NCBI GenBank assembly: GCA_003313425.1
Contig: NHZP01000048.1
Coordinates: 62,001-126,000 of the forward strand
Reading direction: 5' to 3'
Source of the DNA: Pseudopyrenochaeta lycopersici
Taxonomy: Eukaryota > Ascomycota > Dothideomycetes > Pleosporales > Pseudopyrenochaetaceae
Length of the DNA: 64,000 bases
Shown: in pieces, positions 1 through 10,457 of the stretch
Layout of the letters: each line of letters begins with the position of its first letter
How positions within the stretch are numbered: position 1 is the first letter of the stretch
Notes under the pieces: generated by a model
Databases searched by the model: none
Told to the model about the DNA's origin: nothing
Seen by the model: only the letters and a program-made list of their open reading frames with translations
Translations under genes and position numbers: made by a program

Positions 1-380
1 GGAAATGAGTCGAATGCTTCCACGGTTGACTTGAACGTTGCTGGTGTGAGCATTATTACGGAATACGCTGCGGGCCGTAGGTGTGCGTTTTGGGAGTCGC
101 TCGACTCGTAGCTATTTGTGTTGGTTAGATAGACAAACTTTGGCTCAAGGATCGATGATTGACTGATAGAGAGCGTCTGTACGCAAACTTAAACGGGCTG
201 GAAAGGGCATTAGTCAGTACTTAACCTATACTATGTTCAATATAAGTTGCTTGAAGGATATTTCAATTTCCGTCTTGGCGCAACCAACGCGCAAATTCAC
301 TGAACGTGTAGCGAACATCATTTCACCCCAGCTAAAAACGAGCCCATAGAGCAACCCTCAATAGCTATTGTAATAAAATT

Positions 381-638
381 TTGGAATATAGTAATCTTAT
401 AATGCATGAAATTGAGTCATGTTACTTTTATTCAGCTGGTGACCTGATGTTGCAGCCACGACGTGACACTGATGCTGATGGTGGTGATCCAGCTCCTGAT
501 GCCTCCCCCGCACGTACAGGCTCTACCACTTGCTTCCTTTTGTTTAAAAGCTGCTTTTGGCCTATTTGAAGCTTACCTATTACTTCTTTTTGCGAACTCC
601 ATACGATTCTGAATTAGCTTTTCGACCTTTTGAGCCTT
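381..638 (-). pseudogene. Downstream half of a minus-strand coding relic split by the hAT element
   Basis: Read on the minus strand, this stretch continues the reading frame of the relic at 6165-6356 once the hAT element and one copy of its 8-bp target duplication are removed. The joined frame stays open for well over 100 codons, broken only by a TAG next to the insertion point and a TAA about 25 codons on. Both could be Gln codons changed by C to T. The peptide is Lys/Arg/Gln/Ala-rich, like the tail of a transposase, but I do not recognise the family. The plus-strand reading frame over the same bases is probably a shadow. Confidence 0.4.
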
Positions 639-646
639 CAGTTTCT
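639..646. repeat. 8-bp target-site duplication, left copy
   Basis: CAGTTTCT lies directly outside the left terminal inverted repeat. The identical octamer is directly outside the right one (6159-6166). Eight-base duplications are the signature of hAT insertion, so this fixes the element's left border. Confidence 0.95.
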
Positions 647-667
647 CAGAGATGTCAACAATCAAGC
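647..667 (+). repeat. hAT left terminal inverted repeat
   Basis: These 21 bases, beginning CAGAGATGTCAA, are an exact reverse complement of 6138-6158. They abut the left target-site duplication. Confidence 0.93.
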
Positions 668-800
668 TACAATCAAGCACTTGATTGATTGGCTTGACGA
701 TCGTCAATTCGATCAATCCAAGCCTCGTCCTAGTATTTTTGCAATCAAATCAAGCCTTAATACGAAGCTTGATTGGTTAGCTTGATTAGCTTGATGTTTT
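660..800. repeat. hAT left subterminal repeat block
   Basis: AATCAAG and its complement CTTGATT recur many times in both orientations in this 140-bp stretch. A matching block lies at 6012-6145 inside the right end. Such clusters are typical transposase-binding subterminal repeats of hAT elements; binding here is inferred. Confidence 0.7.
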
Positions 801-970
801 AGTGTTGCGGGAGTGTTCAGCAACATGTTTTAGCTTCGATTTCAATGAGGCTACTAAGTTTGCTGTACGAGCGATCTCGCGATACTTTCCTGGTGTTATA
901 GTTAGCTTAGTAAGCATCTCAGCTACCTACCTAAAGCTACTTTACGCGTCCATCTTACGCGTTATCTACC

Positions 971-1011
971 TATCCCCCGCACCGCCAACATCGCCCGTAC
1001 ACGGGCCACCT
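971..1011 (+). repeat. Left inverted repeat of the piggyBac relic
   Basis: This 41-bp sequence matches the reverse complement of 3327-3367 with a single mismatch. It contains an internal near-palindrome, GCCCGTACACGGGC. It is placed about 125 bp before the first recognisable transposase codon. Confidence 0.85.
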
Positions 1012-1136
1012 AAGCTCAGCCAACCAGCGCGCAGCCCCGGCGAATCGCCGAAAACCTCAGGATTGTGTTGTAGAGCGTAGATTTTTGAATTGCCTACTAA
1101 CTTGTTAGTAAATGGAAATCAGTTATTTTTGCAAAT

Positions 1137-3042
1137 ATGCCAAGTAATTCTTCAAAGTTGAGTAATGACCCTGACTGGGTAAAATATACTCAGTACGAGA
1201 AAAAATCAGGGAAATTCCTGGATTTGCCACGCACGCCGCCATCTGAGTGGAAGCCTCTCTCTATTAGCAACGACGACACAGGCAGGGCGCGTTTACCTGA
1301 GGGAGTAGATGCTGGCGATCCTATTACTCTCTTCAATCTCTTCTTCAGCGTTGGCATCCTTGATAGGATAGCCTACCATACAAATCAACATGCTGAGAAG
1401 CTCAGAGCCGCAATAATAGACGACCCATACGTACGAGGATGGAAGCCGACGTCGCTAACTGAGCTGTATACGTACTTCGCGATAGTAATATATATGGGCC
1501 TACACAAAGAGCCGTCAGCAGAGGAATACTGGAGTAGGCTACACGCCAACGCTCCTACTCACTATATCAACAAGTACATGTCCCGCCAGCGCTGGGAGCA
1601 AATAGATCGCTATATATACTGTACAGAAGTTGAACAACTGTTTAAATCGCCGTTCGGGCGCGTGTGGGATCTCTCTGAGCATATACGCAAGCGCTCACTT
1701 GAGCTGTGGCATCCTGGTGGGTCTCAAGGTGCGATTTACTAGCTTTTTGTTAGCAATACTAACTGCGGCATCTAGGCAAGCACCTCTGCGTTGACGAAGC
1801 TATCGCCAGGTTTACTGGACGCGCCAGCGAGTTAGTAATAATTAAGACGAAGCCCACACCTGAGGGATATAAGATATGGGTCCTCGCGAGCGACGGCGTT
1901 GTACTCAACTGGCTATTTCATGCTAAGGGCGTTGGCAGAGGGCCTGTCAATCTCGCATACGACCTCTCTGAGCTGGCCTTTACCCCTACTGAGTCAGTGC
2001 CTCTTACTCTCGTACTTGCCAAAGACGCTGATAACAACCGTATATTTCTGCTAGGGCTCCACGCCGTGTGGGACGACAATCTCTTCAACACCATCCCTAT
2101 GCTTGAATACCTAAGGGACGAAGGCATAGGCTGTGCCGGCACAGTTAGAAGCACAAAGACTGCAACAGAGGAGCGCTTTGAGGCTAAAGCTGAGACGGAG
2201 ATGGCAGCGCTAGAGCTAGCAACAAGGGAGCGTGGTAAGTAGAAGTTGACAAAAGAGCGCTTTAATAGCGACTTAATACGGCTTAAGACGCAATTTACAA
2301 AGGAGATTATGTGGGGAGAGGCTTACTGGGCGCTCTTAAACAACAAGACAGTACTTTAAGCTGCCTGGCGGGATTCGCAAGTCGTCCTTTTTGCTACTAC
2401 TATCGCTGACGGTAAGCAACTCTGGTAACTCTAGCTGCTCTGGCTGCTCTGGCTGCTCTGGCTACTGCTAAGCTCAAGCTAACAATAGCAGGCGTTACTA
2501 CTGTAGAGCGGCTCCGCCGTCGCCCTGTCGTAAGCGTGTACAATAAGAAGCCCTTCGAAAAGGCCTTTGGCGGCGCGCCCGTCAAGTTACTTGGCATCCC
2601 CGAGATGATAGATGCCTACAATCACTACAAGAGCGAGGTAGATCGATTTGATCAAACGCGCAGCTATTACTCTACTCAACAAGTACGCCATCGTACATGG
2701 CGGCCACTACTTTACTTCTTACTCGACTTGACGCTTAACAACGCGTACAGGCTCTCTACATACTCAACGCTAGCCTCAGCTAAGAGAGATGGCTACAAAC
2801 GCTTCCTCTATAAGCTCGTTGATCAACTCTTTGAGCGCGGCACACGACTTAACAACGGCTCTCGCAAACGCAAGGCTCTCGACGACGTCGTCGCCGCGGA
2901 TAGCGACTCTCATACAATAACAAAGGTATACGTAGAGTTAAAGACCTGTACAGCCTGTAGCGAAAGTGGGCGGGCACATAACGGAGTAACAACTGCTAGG
3001 GCACCTCTAAGAGCAATAACAGGTAATTCACATGGCCGCTAA
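1137..3042 (+). pseudogene. piggyBac-like transposase (DDE_Tnp_1_7) relic
   Basis: Three blocks read as a PGBD/piggyBac transposase. 1137-1742 encodes the N-terminal domain (motif YFAIVIYMGLHKEPSAEEYW). About 1785-2400, in another frame, carries the first catalytic Asp context (CVDEAIARFTGR) and a VRSTK-type motif. 2536-3042 carries the conserved YNxxKxxVDRFDQ and WRPLLYFLLDL blocks. Defects are a frame change near 1745, in-frame stops TAG at 2240 and TAA at 2357 (both where Gln would fit), and a second frame change at a 9-bp tandem repeat (about 2433-2463). The gene cannot make a complete transposase. Confidence 0.88.
2433..2463 (+). repeat. Three-copy 9-bp tandem repeat inside the piggyBac relic
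   Basis: GCTGCTCTG is repeated three times in tandem. The transposase reading frame differs on the two sides of this block, so replication slippage here is a plausible cause of one of its frame breaks (inference). Confidence 0.6.
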
Positions 3043-3326
3043 CGCGCTCCGCGTACAACCTATGGCTGTAGACTTTGTAAGGTGCCTTTGTGTAGGCCAG
3101 AGCTGCGTCCTGAGTGCCTGGCCGAGCACCAACGCCGCGTCAGCACCATCAGATCGGTAGATATCTCTATGAGCTCTACTATTAAGTAATTAGCAATTAT
3201 ATTACTGTATTTTAACTACAACTATTATAAATGAGCCTGCCTACGAGAACTGCTAAGACATTTCATATGTTTTGGTTTTCCTACTAAAATAGTGCCATCA
3301 GGGACATCCTCCTATTGGCAGACGCC

Positions 3327-3367
3327 AGGTGGCCCGTGTACGGGTGATGTTGGCGGTGCGGGGGATA
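3327..3367 (-). repeat. Right inverted repeat of the piggyBac relic
   Basis: This is the reverse complement of 971-1011 with one mismatch. It follows the last recognisable transposase codon by about 290 bp. Confidence 0.85.
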
Positions 3368-3379
3368 CTGTCGCCTTTG

Positions 3380-5895
3380 CCTATATAGACAGTTACTTAG
3401 TGGTTTTTTACGCCCCTATTGTTGCTATGCTGCTTAACAAAGCCCCTAAACGTCTCCGTAACAGCGCTGCTATCCCGAACAAGCGCCTAAGGGTCGCTGC
3501 TTGTAGCATTGAGTCCCAGCCTGTCGACGTTAATACGACCTAGCAACTATCTTAGCGTCTATCGCCGCGCAAAGCACTGACGACTGCCGCGTCTTAGGCT
3601 ACCGAGCCACCCACCTTTGAGTCGCAGTTGCGCGAGTCTCAGCCTAACGTTGCGATCGTCACGTCTATTGAGGGCAGCAAGGCTGTAATAGTAGCTACGT
3701 TAGAAGATAATAATAATAGTAGTAAGGGCTTTAATAAGCGCTTTGCAGACGACTTCGAGGGGATTAATTGGTTACGTTTACTTTAATACTGCAAGCCGTT
3801 GGCTACGCAGAGGCAGAAAAAGAGCTAGGTATACCTCTACGGCTTTCGCGTTGCGCTTATTAAGGACCCAGACCGCACCTTCTTTGTCTGTCGCTATTAT
3901 TATAAGCACAAGATTATTGACGCTGGTGGCGGCGGCATATACGAAACAACGCTATCGACGTCGACCTCAGCGCGCTATTTAGAGCAGAATAAACGCGGCC
4001 ATCGTTACGCAGCTCCAGGCAAAGCGCACGCTGCGACGAAGGCAGGTAAGAGCGGGCTGCGCGCTGTCTTTAAGGCCGGCAAAGTCAAGGTATCCTAAGA
4101 CGTTGCCAACGAGCTTGCCGGCTTTAGCATTCAGGATTTTCGACATGCTGCTGTCGCATGGCTCGTCGAGAACAACCATCCAATTTCTGAGTTTGAGTCC
4201 CCCGCGTTTCGACGGCTGCTTGAAGCTGCAAATCCTAAGGCAGTGGCGGCATTGTGGACCTCCTATGCGAGTGTTTCACGCTTTGTAATGCGCCGTTTTG
4301 ACTTTATACAGCCGCAGGTTGTCGCTGAGCTGTCGCAATCAATAAGCAAGGTCTACATCAGCTTTGACAGCTGGACGACTAAAGGCGGCAAGCGTAGCTT
4401 CTTAGGCGTTGTTGCTTACTACGTTAACAGCGTTGGTGACCTTGTAGACGTACCTATCGCGCTGCCGCAGCTGACGGGCGCTCACACTGGCGAGAAGATT
4501 GCTGAAGTAGTTAGCAAAACACTGCAGCAGTTCGGCATAAATCCGCGTATAGTTGGCTACTTTATGCTTAACAACGCTACTAACAACAACGCTGCCGTCC
4601 TTAAGCTCGCGCAGCAGATAGGCTTTATCGCTCCCCATCGCCGCCTCCGTTGCGGCCCTCACATCCTTAACCTTATCGGTCAGACGCTACTCTGGGGTAA
4701 CAACAACGACGCGTACGACAACGATAGCGGTAAGCTTACTGCTGAGAGCGAGTTAATGCGTAAATGGCGCGAGGATGGGCCTTTAGGCGTGCTTCTTAGC
4801 GTTATTAACTACATTAAAACGCCGCAACAACATAAGCTTTTTAAAAACTTTCAGCGCCTCGCTAACGCTAAGCTGCCTACAGATTAACATAGGATACTTA
4901 AGCTAATTAAGCTAGTTATCACGCGCTGGAACTCGTACTACTCTGCCTTTAAGCGCGCCGTAGAACTGCAGCCAGCAGTTAACGCCTACGCTAACCACCA
5001 TATACGCCGCGTGCGAGATAAGGACACGTACGCGATAAGTCGCGGCAACAAGCTGCCGGAGGCAGCGCCCTGGATGCGATCGGACGGGCTAACAGCCGCT
5101 AATTAGGCGGTCGTTACTGAGTACATAGACGTACTAAAGCCGCTAAAGTTGGCAACAAAGCGGCTTAAAAGTCGCGGCAAAAGTGGCCGTTATGGCGCTA
5201 TTACTGAGGTCATCCCAGTCTTTGAGTTTATACTTACTTACTACGAGCAGTGCGTTAAGGTGTACGAGGCAGTCGACTATAATGCGCACGACGACGCGCC
5301 TAAGGACTATCTCGCGATCAACCTTCGCGCTGCCTAGGCGAAGGCTAGCGATTACTACAATAAACTCAACCTCTCACCAGCGTACTACGCGGCAACGATA
5401 CTCCATCCGCGCTATAAAACTTACTGCGACGTTGCCTGGGCTGACAAGCCTGAGTGGCTGGACGCTAATAATTGCGCGTTCCGCGCGCTTTGGGCTGAAT
5501 ACAACCGCTCACCACGCCTAGTGAGGCGGCCAAAGGTTATTACCAATAATATCGACGAGGCTATTGAAGCCCTCATCGATCCTAAGGCTAGCGCGGCTGC
5601 TGAGGACAGCGAGATAGACGAGTTTAATAGGTAGAAGAGGTGCGAGCCAAGGGTTGAGAAGGGTAGTGATGCCGCAAACTTCCTAATTAAATACTGGGTA
5701 AGCTTGCGCGATCGCTACCCTAATCTCTCTAAGATAGCTATCGACGTCATCTCTATCCCAGCGTCAAGCTGCGAGTGTGAGCGTATGTTCAGCGAGCTTG
5801 GCGACCTGCTTGAGCCCCGAAGGCGGAAGATCTCACCCCAGTTACTGGCTGCTATTTAGTGTATAAGGCGGTGGTATAAGGCTGGCTTTAATTAA
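3380..5895 (+). pseudogene. hAT transposase relic with BED finger and dimerisation domain
   Basis: From about 3850 to 5895 a single frame reads as a fungal hAT transposase. In order it has a BED-type zinc finger region (3850-4010, motif FFVCRYYYKHK), an RNase-H-like core (SFDSWTTKGG, then GYFMLNNATNNN) and the C-terminal dimerisation region (IPASSCECERMFSELGDLLE near 5760-5820). The frame is cut by TAA at 4096 and 4885 and by TAG at 5104, 5335, 5632 and 5857. All six are explicable as CAA or CAG to stop. The second Cys and the first His of the finger also read Tyr, a change that needs the same kind of transition. The region upstream of 3850 is too decayed to align. Confidence 0.92.
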
Positions 5896-6011
5896 GGCAG
5901 CAGCGTTGCTACAGCAAGAATAACTGACACTGAAATAGACGCTATATACAAGTTGTGCTATTGGGGCCAGGAGGTCGAGTAATTAGTATAGCCGAGCGAT
6001 CTCTACAACAA

Positions 6012-6145
6012 TAAATAATCAAGCCACCGATCAAGCTTCAAGCCAAGCCAGCCTCATCTAAGCAATCAAGTCAAACAAGTCAAGCCTAACGACTCCAAAT
6101 CAAGCCTCAAGCCAAGCCGACGACGAGGGCTTGATCGGCTTGATT
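6012..6145. repeat. hAT right subterminal repeat block
   Basis: Multiple AATCAAG/CAAGCC copies in direct and inverted order mirror the block at 660-800. This follows the transposase relic and ends at the right terminal repeat. Confidence 0.7.
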
Positions 6146-6158
6146 GTTGACATCTCTG
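6138..6158 (-). repeat. hAT right terminal inverted repeat
   Basis: These bases are the exact reverse complement of 647-667. The element ends at 6158, directly before the right target duplication. Confidence 0.93.
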
Positions 6159-6166
6159 CAGTTTCT
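6159..6166. repeat. 8-bp target-site duplication, right copy
   Basis: CAGTTTCT is identical to 639-646 and fixes the right border of the hAT element. Confidence 0.95.
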
Positions 6167-6356
6167 AAGCTTGCGTAGCCGCTTCAGTAGCCTTCTCCCT
6201 CTCCCCAGAGTTGCTAACAAGCCGGCCTGCTTCTATGTCCAACGACCTGACCTGTAAAGCCTGAAAAGCCCGAATTTGTGTTACTAATATGACTTCTTGA
6301 ACCCTGACTGTTCCATTTCTTCCTACGACCGTTCGCCTTCCTTTGGCCATTCCCAA
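6165..6356 (-). pseudogene. Upstream half of a minus-strand coding relic interrupted by the hAT element
   Basis: The minus strand reads 63 codons from 6356 and reaches a TAG right at the hAT junction. Skipping the element, the same frame continues through 638-420. The peptide is basic and polar, with no domain I can name. It may be the C-terminal tail of an older transposase. I infer that the hAT landed in this relic. Confidence 0.4.
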
Positions 6357-6469
6357 AGCTAGTGTATTTTATCGTCGTTACAGGCGGGAGGAGGCATTTA
6401 AGTTTTTGTTATCTGATTATATCAGCAAATATGCCCATAGAAAGTCGATTGATTTATCCGCAAAGCCTT

Positions 6470-6680
6470 CGCTGATCCACCTCCTAACGCATACAACGCA
6501 GCTGTGAGCTGGCCGAATAGCTTCCTCCGTTTTGGTTCTCACGTAGCTCCAGCTTCTGGAAAGAGACGTTCAAAATTAGTAGAAGCAACAGGAATTGAGA
6601 ATACATTAATGCCATCCGAGAAAGAGTCGGGTATTTATCAGATAGAGAGCGCCAATAACCAATCAAATCAATGGCGTGAG
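6470..6680 (-). pseudogene. Second hAT fragment: C-terminal dimerisation region relic
   Basis: The minus strand first reads YWRSLSDKYPTLSRMAL. After a +1 shift near 6605 it reads VFSIPVASTNFERLFPEAG, a stop, and then EPKRRKLFGQLTAAL. This is the hAT dimerisation motif (W..n..yP.LSrmA.dv.SIPaSs...ERlFS.ag). It has opposite orientation to the main hAT and is clearly a different, more decayed copy. No upstream domains could be read. Confidence 0.8.
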
Positions 6681-6689
6681 TTGATCTCT

Positions 6690-8350
6690 GAAAACGCTGT
6701 CCACTTTCTTCTACTGTATAAACTTGTCCCCTCGTCGTATCCTAGCGTCTTAATGCCTAATATATTGATTGACATCGTCGTCGATCTCAGCGTTGTATCT
6801 TACGCGTTTTGGCTGTGGCGGGGTCTCTGAATCTTACTAGATTCACCTCTGTACGGCTGCTAGAGAGCTTAAAATTGCGTGTTGTTATAGTTGAGGTAGT
6901 GAGGGGTATTTATTTATCTAGGCATTATCGCAATAGAGTTTGTAGTACGGATGCAGGATTGCGGCTGTCTAACACGCTGGAGAGTTGTTAAGCTTAACGT
7001 AATTTTTGCGAGGCTTCTTAAAAGCAGTGCAAATATTATATAGCTTGTATTCTTTGGGAACCATTTTTTAGTTCTTAAGGTACCAAGTTAGAGGAGAGTA
7101 CTTTAAGATTTAGCTGAATAACTACGTTATTAATTCAAGCAATACTTAGAAATCTGGAATATGGAACAACACTTAGGTATAGTGTTATAGTAAAGTTTAG
7201 ACAGAAATTTATAGAGTAGTTGAAATATAAAGGTGTAGAATTACAATGCGTCGGTGTAAAATTACGTAGCCCGCTCGCTTGCGATAGGCGTTATCTAATG
7301 TAGTATTACATGTACAGGTTAAGGGGTTATTATTGCTACATAGCCTACTTAAAAGTGTTACAATATAAGTTCTAGTAAGTGCTGCTAATTTTTTAATTTC
7401 TTTTAACTCCTAGCTTTACACAGGGTAACTAATTATTAGCCTTAACCTAAATATTGTGAAAAAGGTTATATAATTACTACAGAGTTAATATATATAAACT
7501 AACGTCCTAGAGTATACTTAATAGCTCAGATATTTAGGCAGGACCTCTTCCCCGAAGGTGAGAGGCATCTGCTGTTTTGTCCATTTCTTTCAAATAGAGT
7601 TCCTCTTACCCAGACCGTCCTAACTGTGCGTATTAACTGCTATACATAGAGCTAAAAATTTCAACTATAAAATAGCGAACTTAGCTGGAATCCGTCGAAA
7701 GCTCCTTATTTGCGCTACTAATATCTTCGCTAAATCTCGTGCCTCTATAAGCACTAGCTAGTTATTGTAACAAAATAGGATATTCGTTTCTATTACTATT
7801 TTAATTAAGTTAGCGTGTATGGATAGTAATAAATGCATTCTTTGCCAGTCTTTGCCGTCCATCCGTTAAAGATGAACTGTTCCCAAATAACAAAATCCTC
7901 ATACACTATCCTTACCCTATACAGTTAGGCTACTCCTCCGTACTATATACAATCTCGAGAGCTTCATTATCTTGTAGAAACAAGGCTCTCATCCTTCTTG
8001 CAGACTTCATGTTCTCGCACAGAGACACGTAATCCATCAACTTGCGCTCTTCGCGACTCTACAACGCTATCACCAATTTTTGACCATTCGCCACTATATA
8101 GCTTTCACTTCTCCTCGCACTCCTGACTGAAGCCCTTCCAAAGCCGACGAGTTGCCGATATTGGGAGCTACTCTTCGCGCCTGCACTGCGAAAAAGAGTA
8201 CTTGACTAATCAACGGCATTTTTCAGGAATTTTTGGCTGCACAAAACTTAATTATAAGCTGTAGGCCATATCTAAACGAACTTGTATGTACAATTGTTTT
8301 TTAACAAGTCCTATAAATAAGTTCTATAAACTTGTCCTCGGGTCTACAAT
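6690..8350. other. Gene-free, AT-rich decayed stretch
   Basis: There is no open frame of substance on either strand, and 7000-7800 is markedly rich in TA. The pattern fits old RIP-mutated repeat DNA. I see no RNA gene or recognisable transposon domain in it apart from the hAT fragment immediately to the left. Confidence 0.5.
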
Positions 8351-9417
8351 TCAGTCGTCTTCAATACCCACGAGTTTGCAAGAATCCTTCCACAACTGAT
8401 CTTCCTTGGCGGAATCAAATGCCCATAAGGCGTGCCCAGGTTCGGTAGTAGGATTCTCGCACTGCACAGGTCCCCACTCACCCGCGTCCTCTAGATATTT
8501 GCCTCCAATACCCTCGTACTCTTTGCCGACCGCAGCAAGCACAGTTGTTGCGGCACCCTGCTCTATAGACTTCAAATGTGCGACCATCTTTGCGTCCTTG
8601 GAAATATTTTCTAAGAAGGCAGCATCTAAGTGACGGCTTAATTCAGTTTGGATTACGCCAGGATGGACGGCCAAACTGTGCAGGCCTTTAGAGCCATAGT
8701 ATCTTTCGATTGCATTAGACATATAGAGGTTGGCTGTCTTTGCTTGACCGTATGCGACCCACTCGTTATACGGAGTCTTTTCGAAATTGTAGTCGTCAGG
8801 TTGGATGCCAGAAAACCGATGAGCGGACGAACTTAGAATAACGACACGGGAGTGGAAGGATGGTGTGGAAGAGCGGAGAAGGGCCGGACTAAGGAGTTGG
8901 AAAAGTAAGAAGTGGCCTGTTATACAAAGTCAGCGAAAGAAGATGGTACCGCGGGGCACACAAGCTAAAGCCGCTTACCCAGATGATTCGTGCCGAACTG
9001 GGCTTCATAGCCATCTACGGTGACAGTGCGAGATGGTAGAGCCATAATGCCGGCATTATTGACCAAAATATTGAGCTTGCCGCCGCTGCGCTTCAAAAAT
9101 TCTGCCGCGGCCTCTCGCACACTGCGCAGCGATGCAAGGTCTAAGGCGATCAGCTCGATCTTGCCCTCGAACCCAGCAAGAGCCTTTTCTGCTTTTTTTA
9201 AATCTCGAGCAGCTGCGAACACTGTTGCACCAGTTTTGGCAAGGACCTTAATAGTCTCAACCCCAATGCCAGCCGAGGCACCAGTGACGAGTATAACCTT
9301 GTCAGAAAGCTGCCCTTGCAGGCCCTCATCTTTGAGGATCTCCAAAGCAGTGGGACGAGCATCTCCCGGTCCATTGGTAGACAGATGCGCCGCAGTATAC
9401 TTGTTAATTGGTGGCAT
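8351..9417 (-). CDS. Short-chain dehydrogenase/reductase (retinol-dehydrogenase-like)
   Basis: Two exons, 9417-8979 and 8916-8351, with a 62-nt intron (GTAAGC...ACAG), give 334 aa. The protein is a classical NAD(P)-dependent Rossmann-fold oxidoreductase. The cofactor motif TGASAGIG lies at residues 45-52, NNAGIM at 120-125, and the catalytic Ser cluster (175-177) with YGQAK (Tyr202/Lys206) follows. The intron splits a Gly codon in the conserved NHLGHF motif, which confirms the junction. Sequence style resembles the RDH11-14/TIC32/WW-oxidoreductase group common in fungi, whose substrates are mostly unknown. It is isolated from other genes and shows no sign of damage. Confidence 0.93.
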
Positions 9418-10457
9418 TGCGAAGAGAGTAGCAAAGTTGGTCCGAAGTGTGGGAATGAGATAGGTTCTGAGCTGCTTCTGCGTGTATTTATATGCCTACT
9501 TCCTAAAATGCCTTGGCCGTGGTCCAGAGTTAAATCTTATGGAATCCAAATTCGCAAGCCGCACCTGAAACTCAATTAGGCTTGATAACAAACGCCCTTC
9601 CGAGAGTTAACCCGTGCCCGATAGATAGTGTGCATACTTCCCAACTAGCGATACCATTGGTGACGTGATTAGCATGGAATGGAGTTAACAAGCGTATTTA
9701 CGATCAACGTAGTTCAGCAGGCAGGTTGGGTCGGGCAAATATAGTCGGTCCAAACCGGTCGCACTTTGGTCAGGCAAAAGTGGTTCTGAAAGTGATGATC
9801 GCACAAGCCCATCTATGCAGAGTTTAGCCCAAAGTATCATCAGTTGTTGCATTTTGCCAGATCACTTCACAGTCAATGTGTAGAAGTCAAGACCGAATGC
9901 GAGAGCACTCTAGTGGTTTATAGACCAACGAATGGTGCTTGTGTCCTCTAACAGCCGATCTCCATCGCACGAATTCAAGGCAGTGAACCCCCATGCGGTT
10001 TTTGATGTTAGAAAATTTCTCGGGTACGCAGAACGGGAAATGGCGGTCTGCTGTAGGCTCCGAAATCCAACGGAACAGCGTTGGGCACTAACGACTCAGA
10101 TACGAAAGGTTTGGCGTCGCGAGACCTGTGTTTCGGCTTTGTAATCGCTATTCAGCTCCTTTCATTACCCCGCCACCTTTGATACTAATTAAGTCCGAGA
10201 CTTTGTAAAGCGCTAGCTTACCGCTCCAATCACCGCTTCCTCGCTCCGGTTCACGACGTTAAAATGACTCGCTCTTAAGAAGCAGGGAGCTAGGGATAAA
10301 AGGAACCTGACCCACGATTATGTTTGTTAGGCTACCTGAATATCCTTTGCAACCCACTGCTCTCGACCTCGTAACTTCCTCTGTTTCTCAAAACTTCGGC
10401 TGCTTGGCTTCGCAAATCCTTGACTCTTAGAGCCACAGTACTTTAAATTCCCTAAAC
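9418..10457. other. Intergenic region between divergent SDR genes
   Basis: About 1 kb separates two divergently transcribed dehydrogenase genes and must contain both promoters. I see no further gene, repeat or RNA. Confidence 0.5.

Larger units (their letters stand above)
971..3367. mobile_element. piggyBac-family relic nested in the hAT element
   Basis: A 41-bp inverted repeat with one mismatch (971-1011 and 3327-3367; core CCCCCGCACCGCCAACATC) flanks a decayed piggyBac transposase. The ends run CCCCC...GGGGG, in keeping with piggyBac termini that start in CCC and end in GGG. A canonical TTAA target is not visible at the borders; only TA dinucleotides flank the run of C or G. The exact element ends are therefore uncertain by a few bases. 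The element lies wholly inside the hAT copy, so it inserted after the hAT formed. Confidence 0.7.
647..6158. mobile_element. hAT-superfamily DNA transposon, complete ends, dead transposase, with nested piggyBac relic
   Basis: The 5512-bp element is bounded by 21-bp perfect terminal inverted repeats (647-667 and 6138-6158, starting CAGAGATGTCAA) and a perfect 8-bp target duplication. Just inside both ends are many copies of an AATCAAG/CTTGATT heptamer, the subterminal repeats to which hAT transposases usually bind. The interior carries a plus-strand hAT transposase relic (BED finger to C-terminal dimerisation region) and, near the left end, a 2.4-kb piggyBac relic that must have inserted later. 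The perfect ends imply a fairly recent insertion compared with the heavy damage in the neighbouring relics. Confidence 0.93.
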
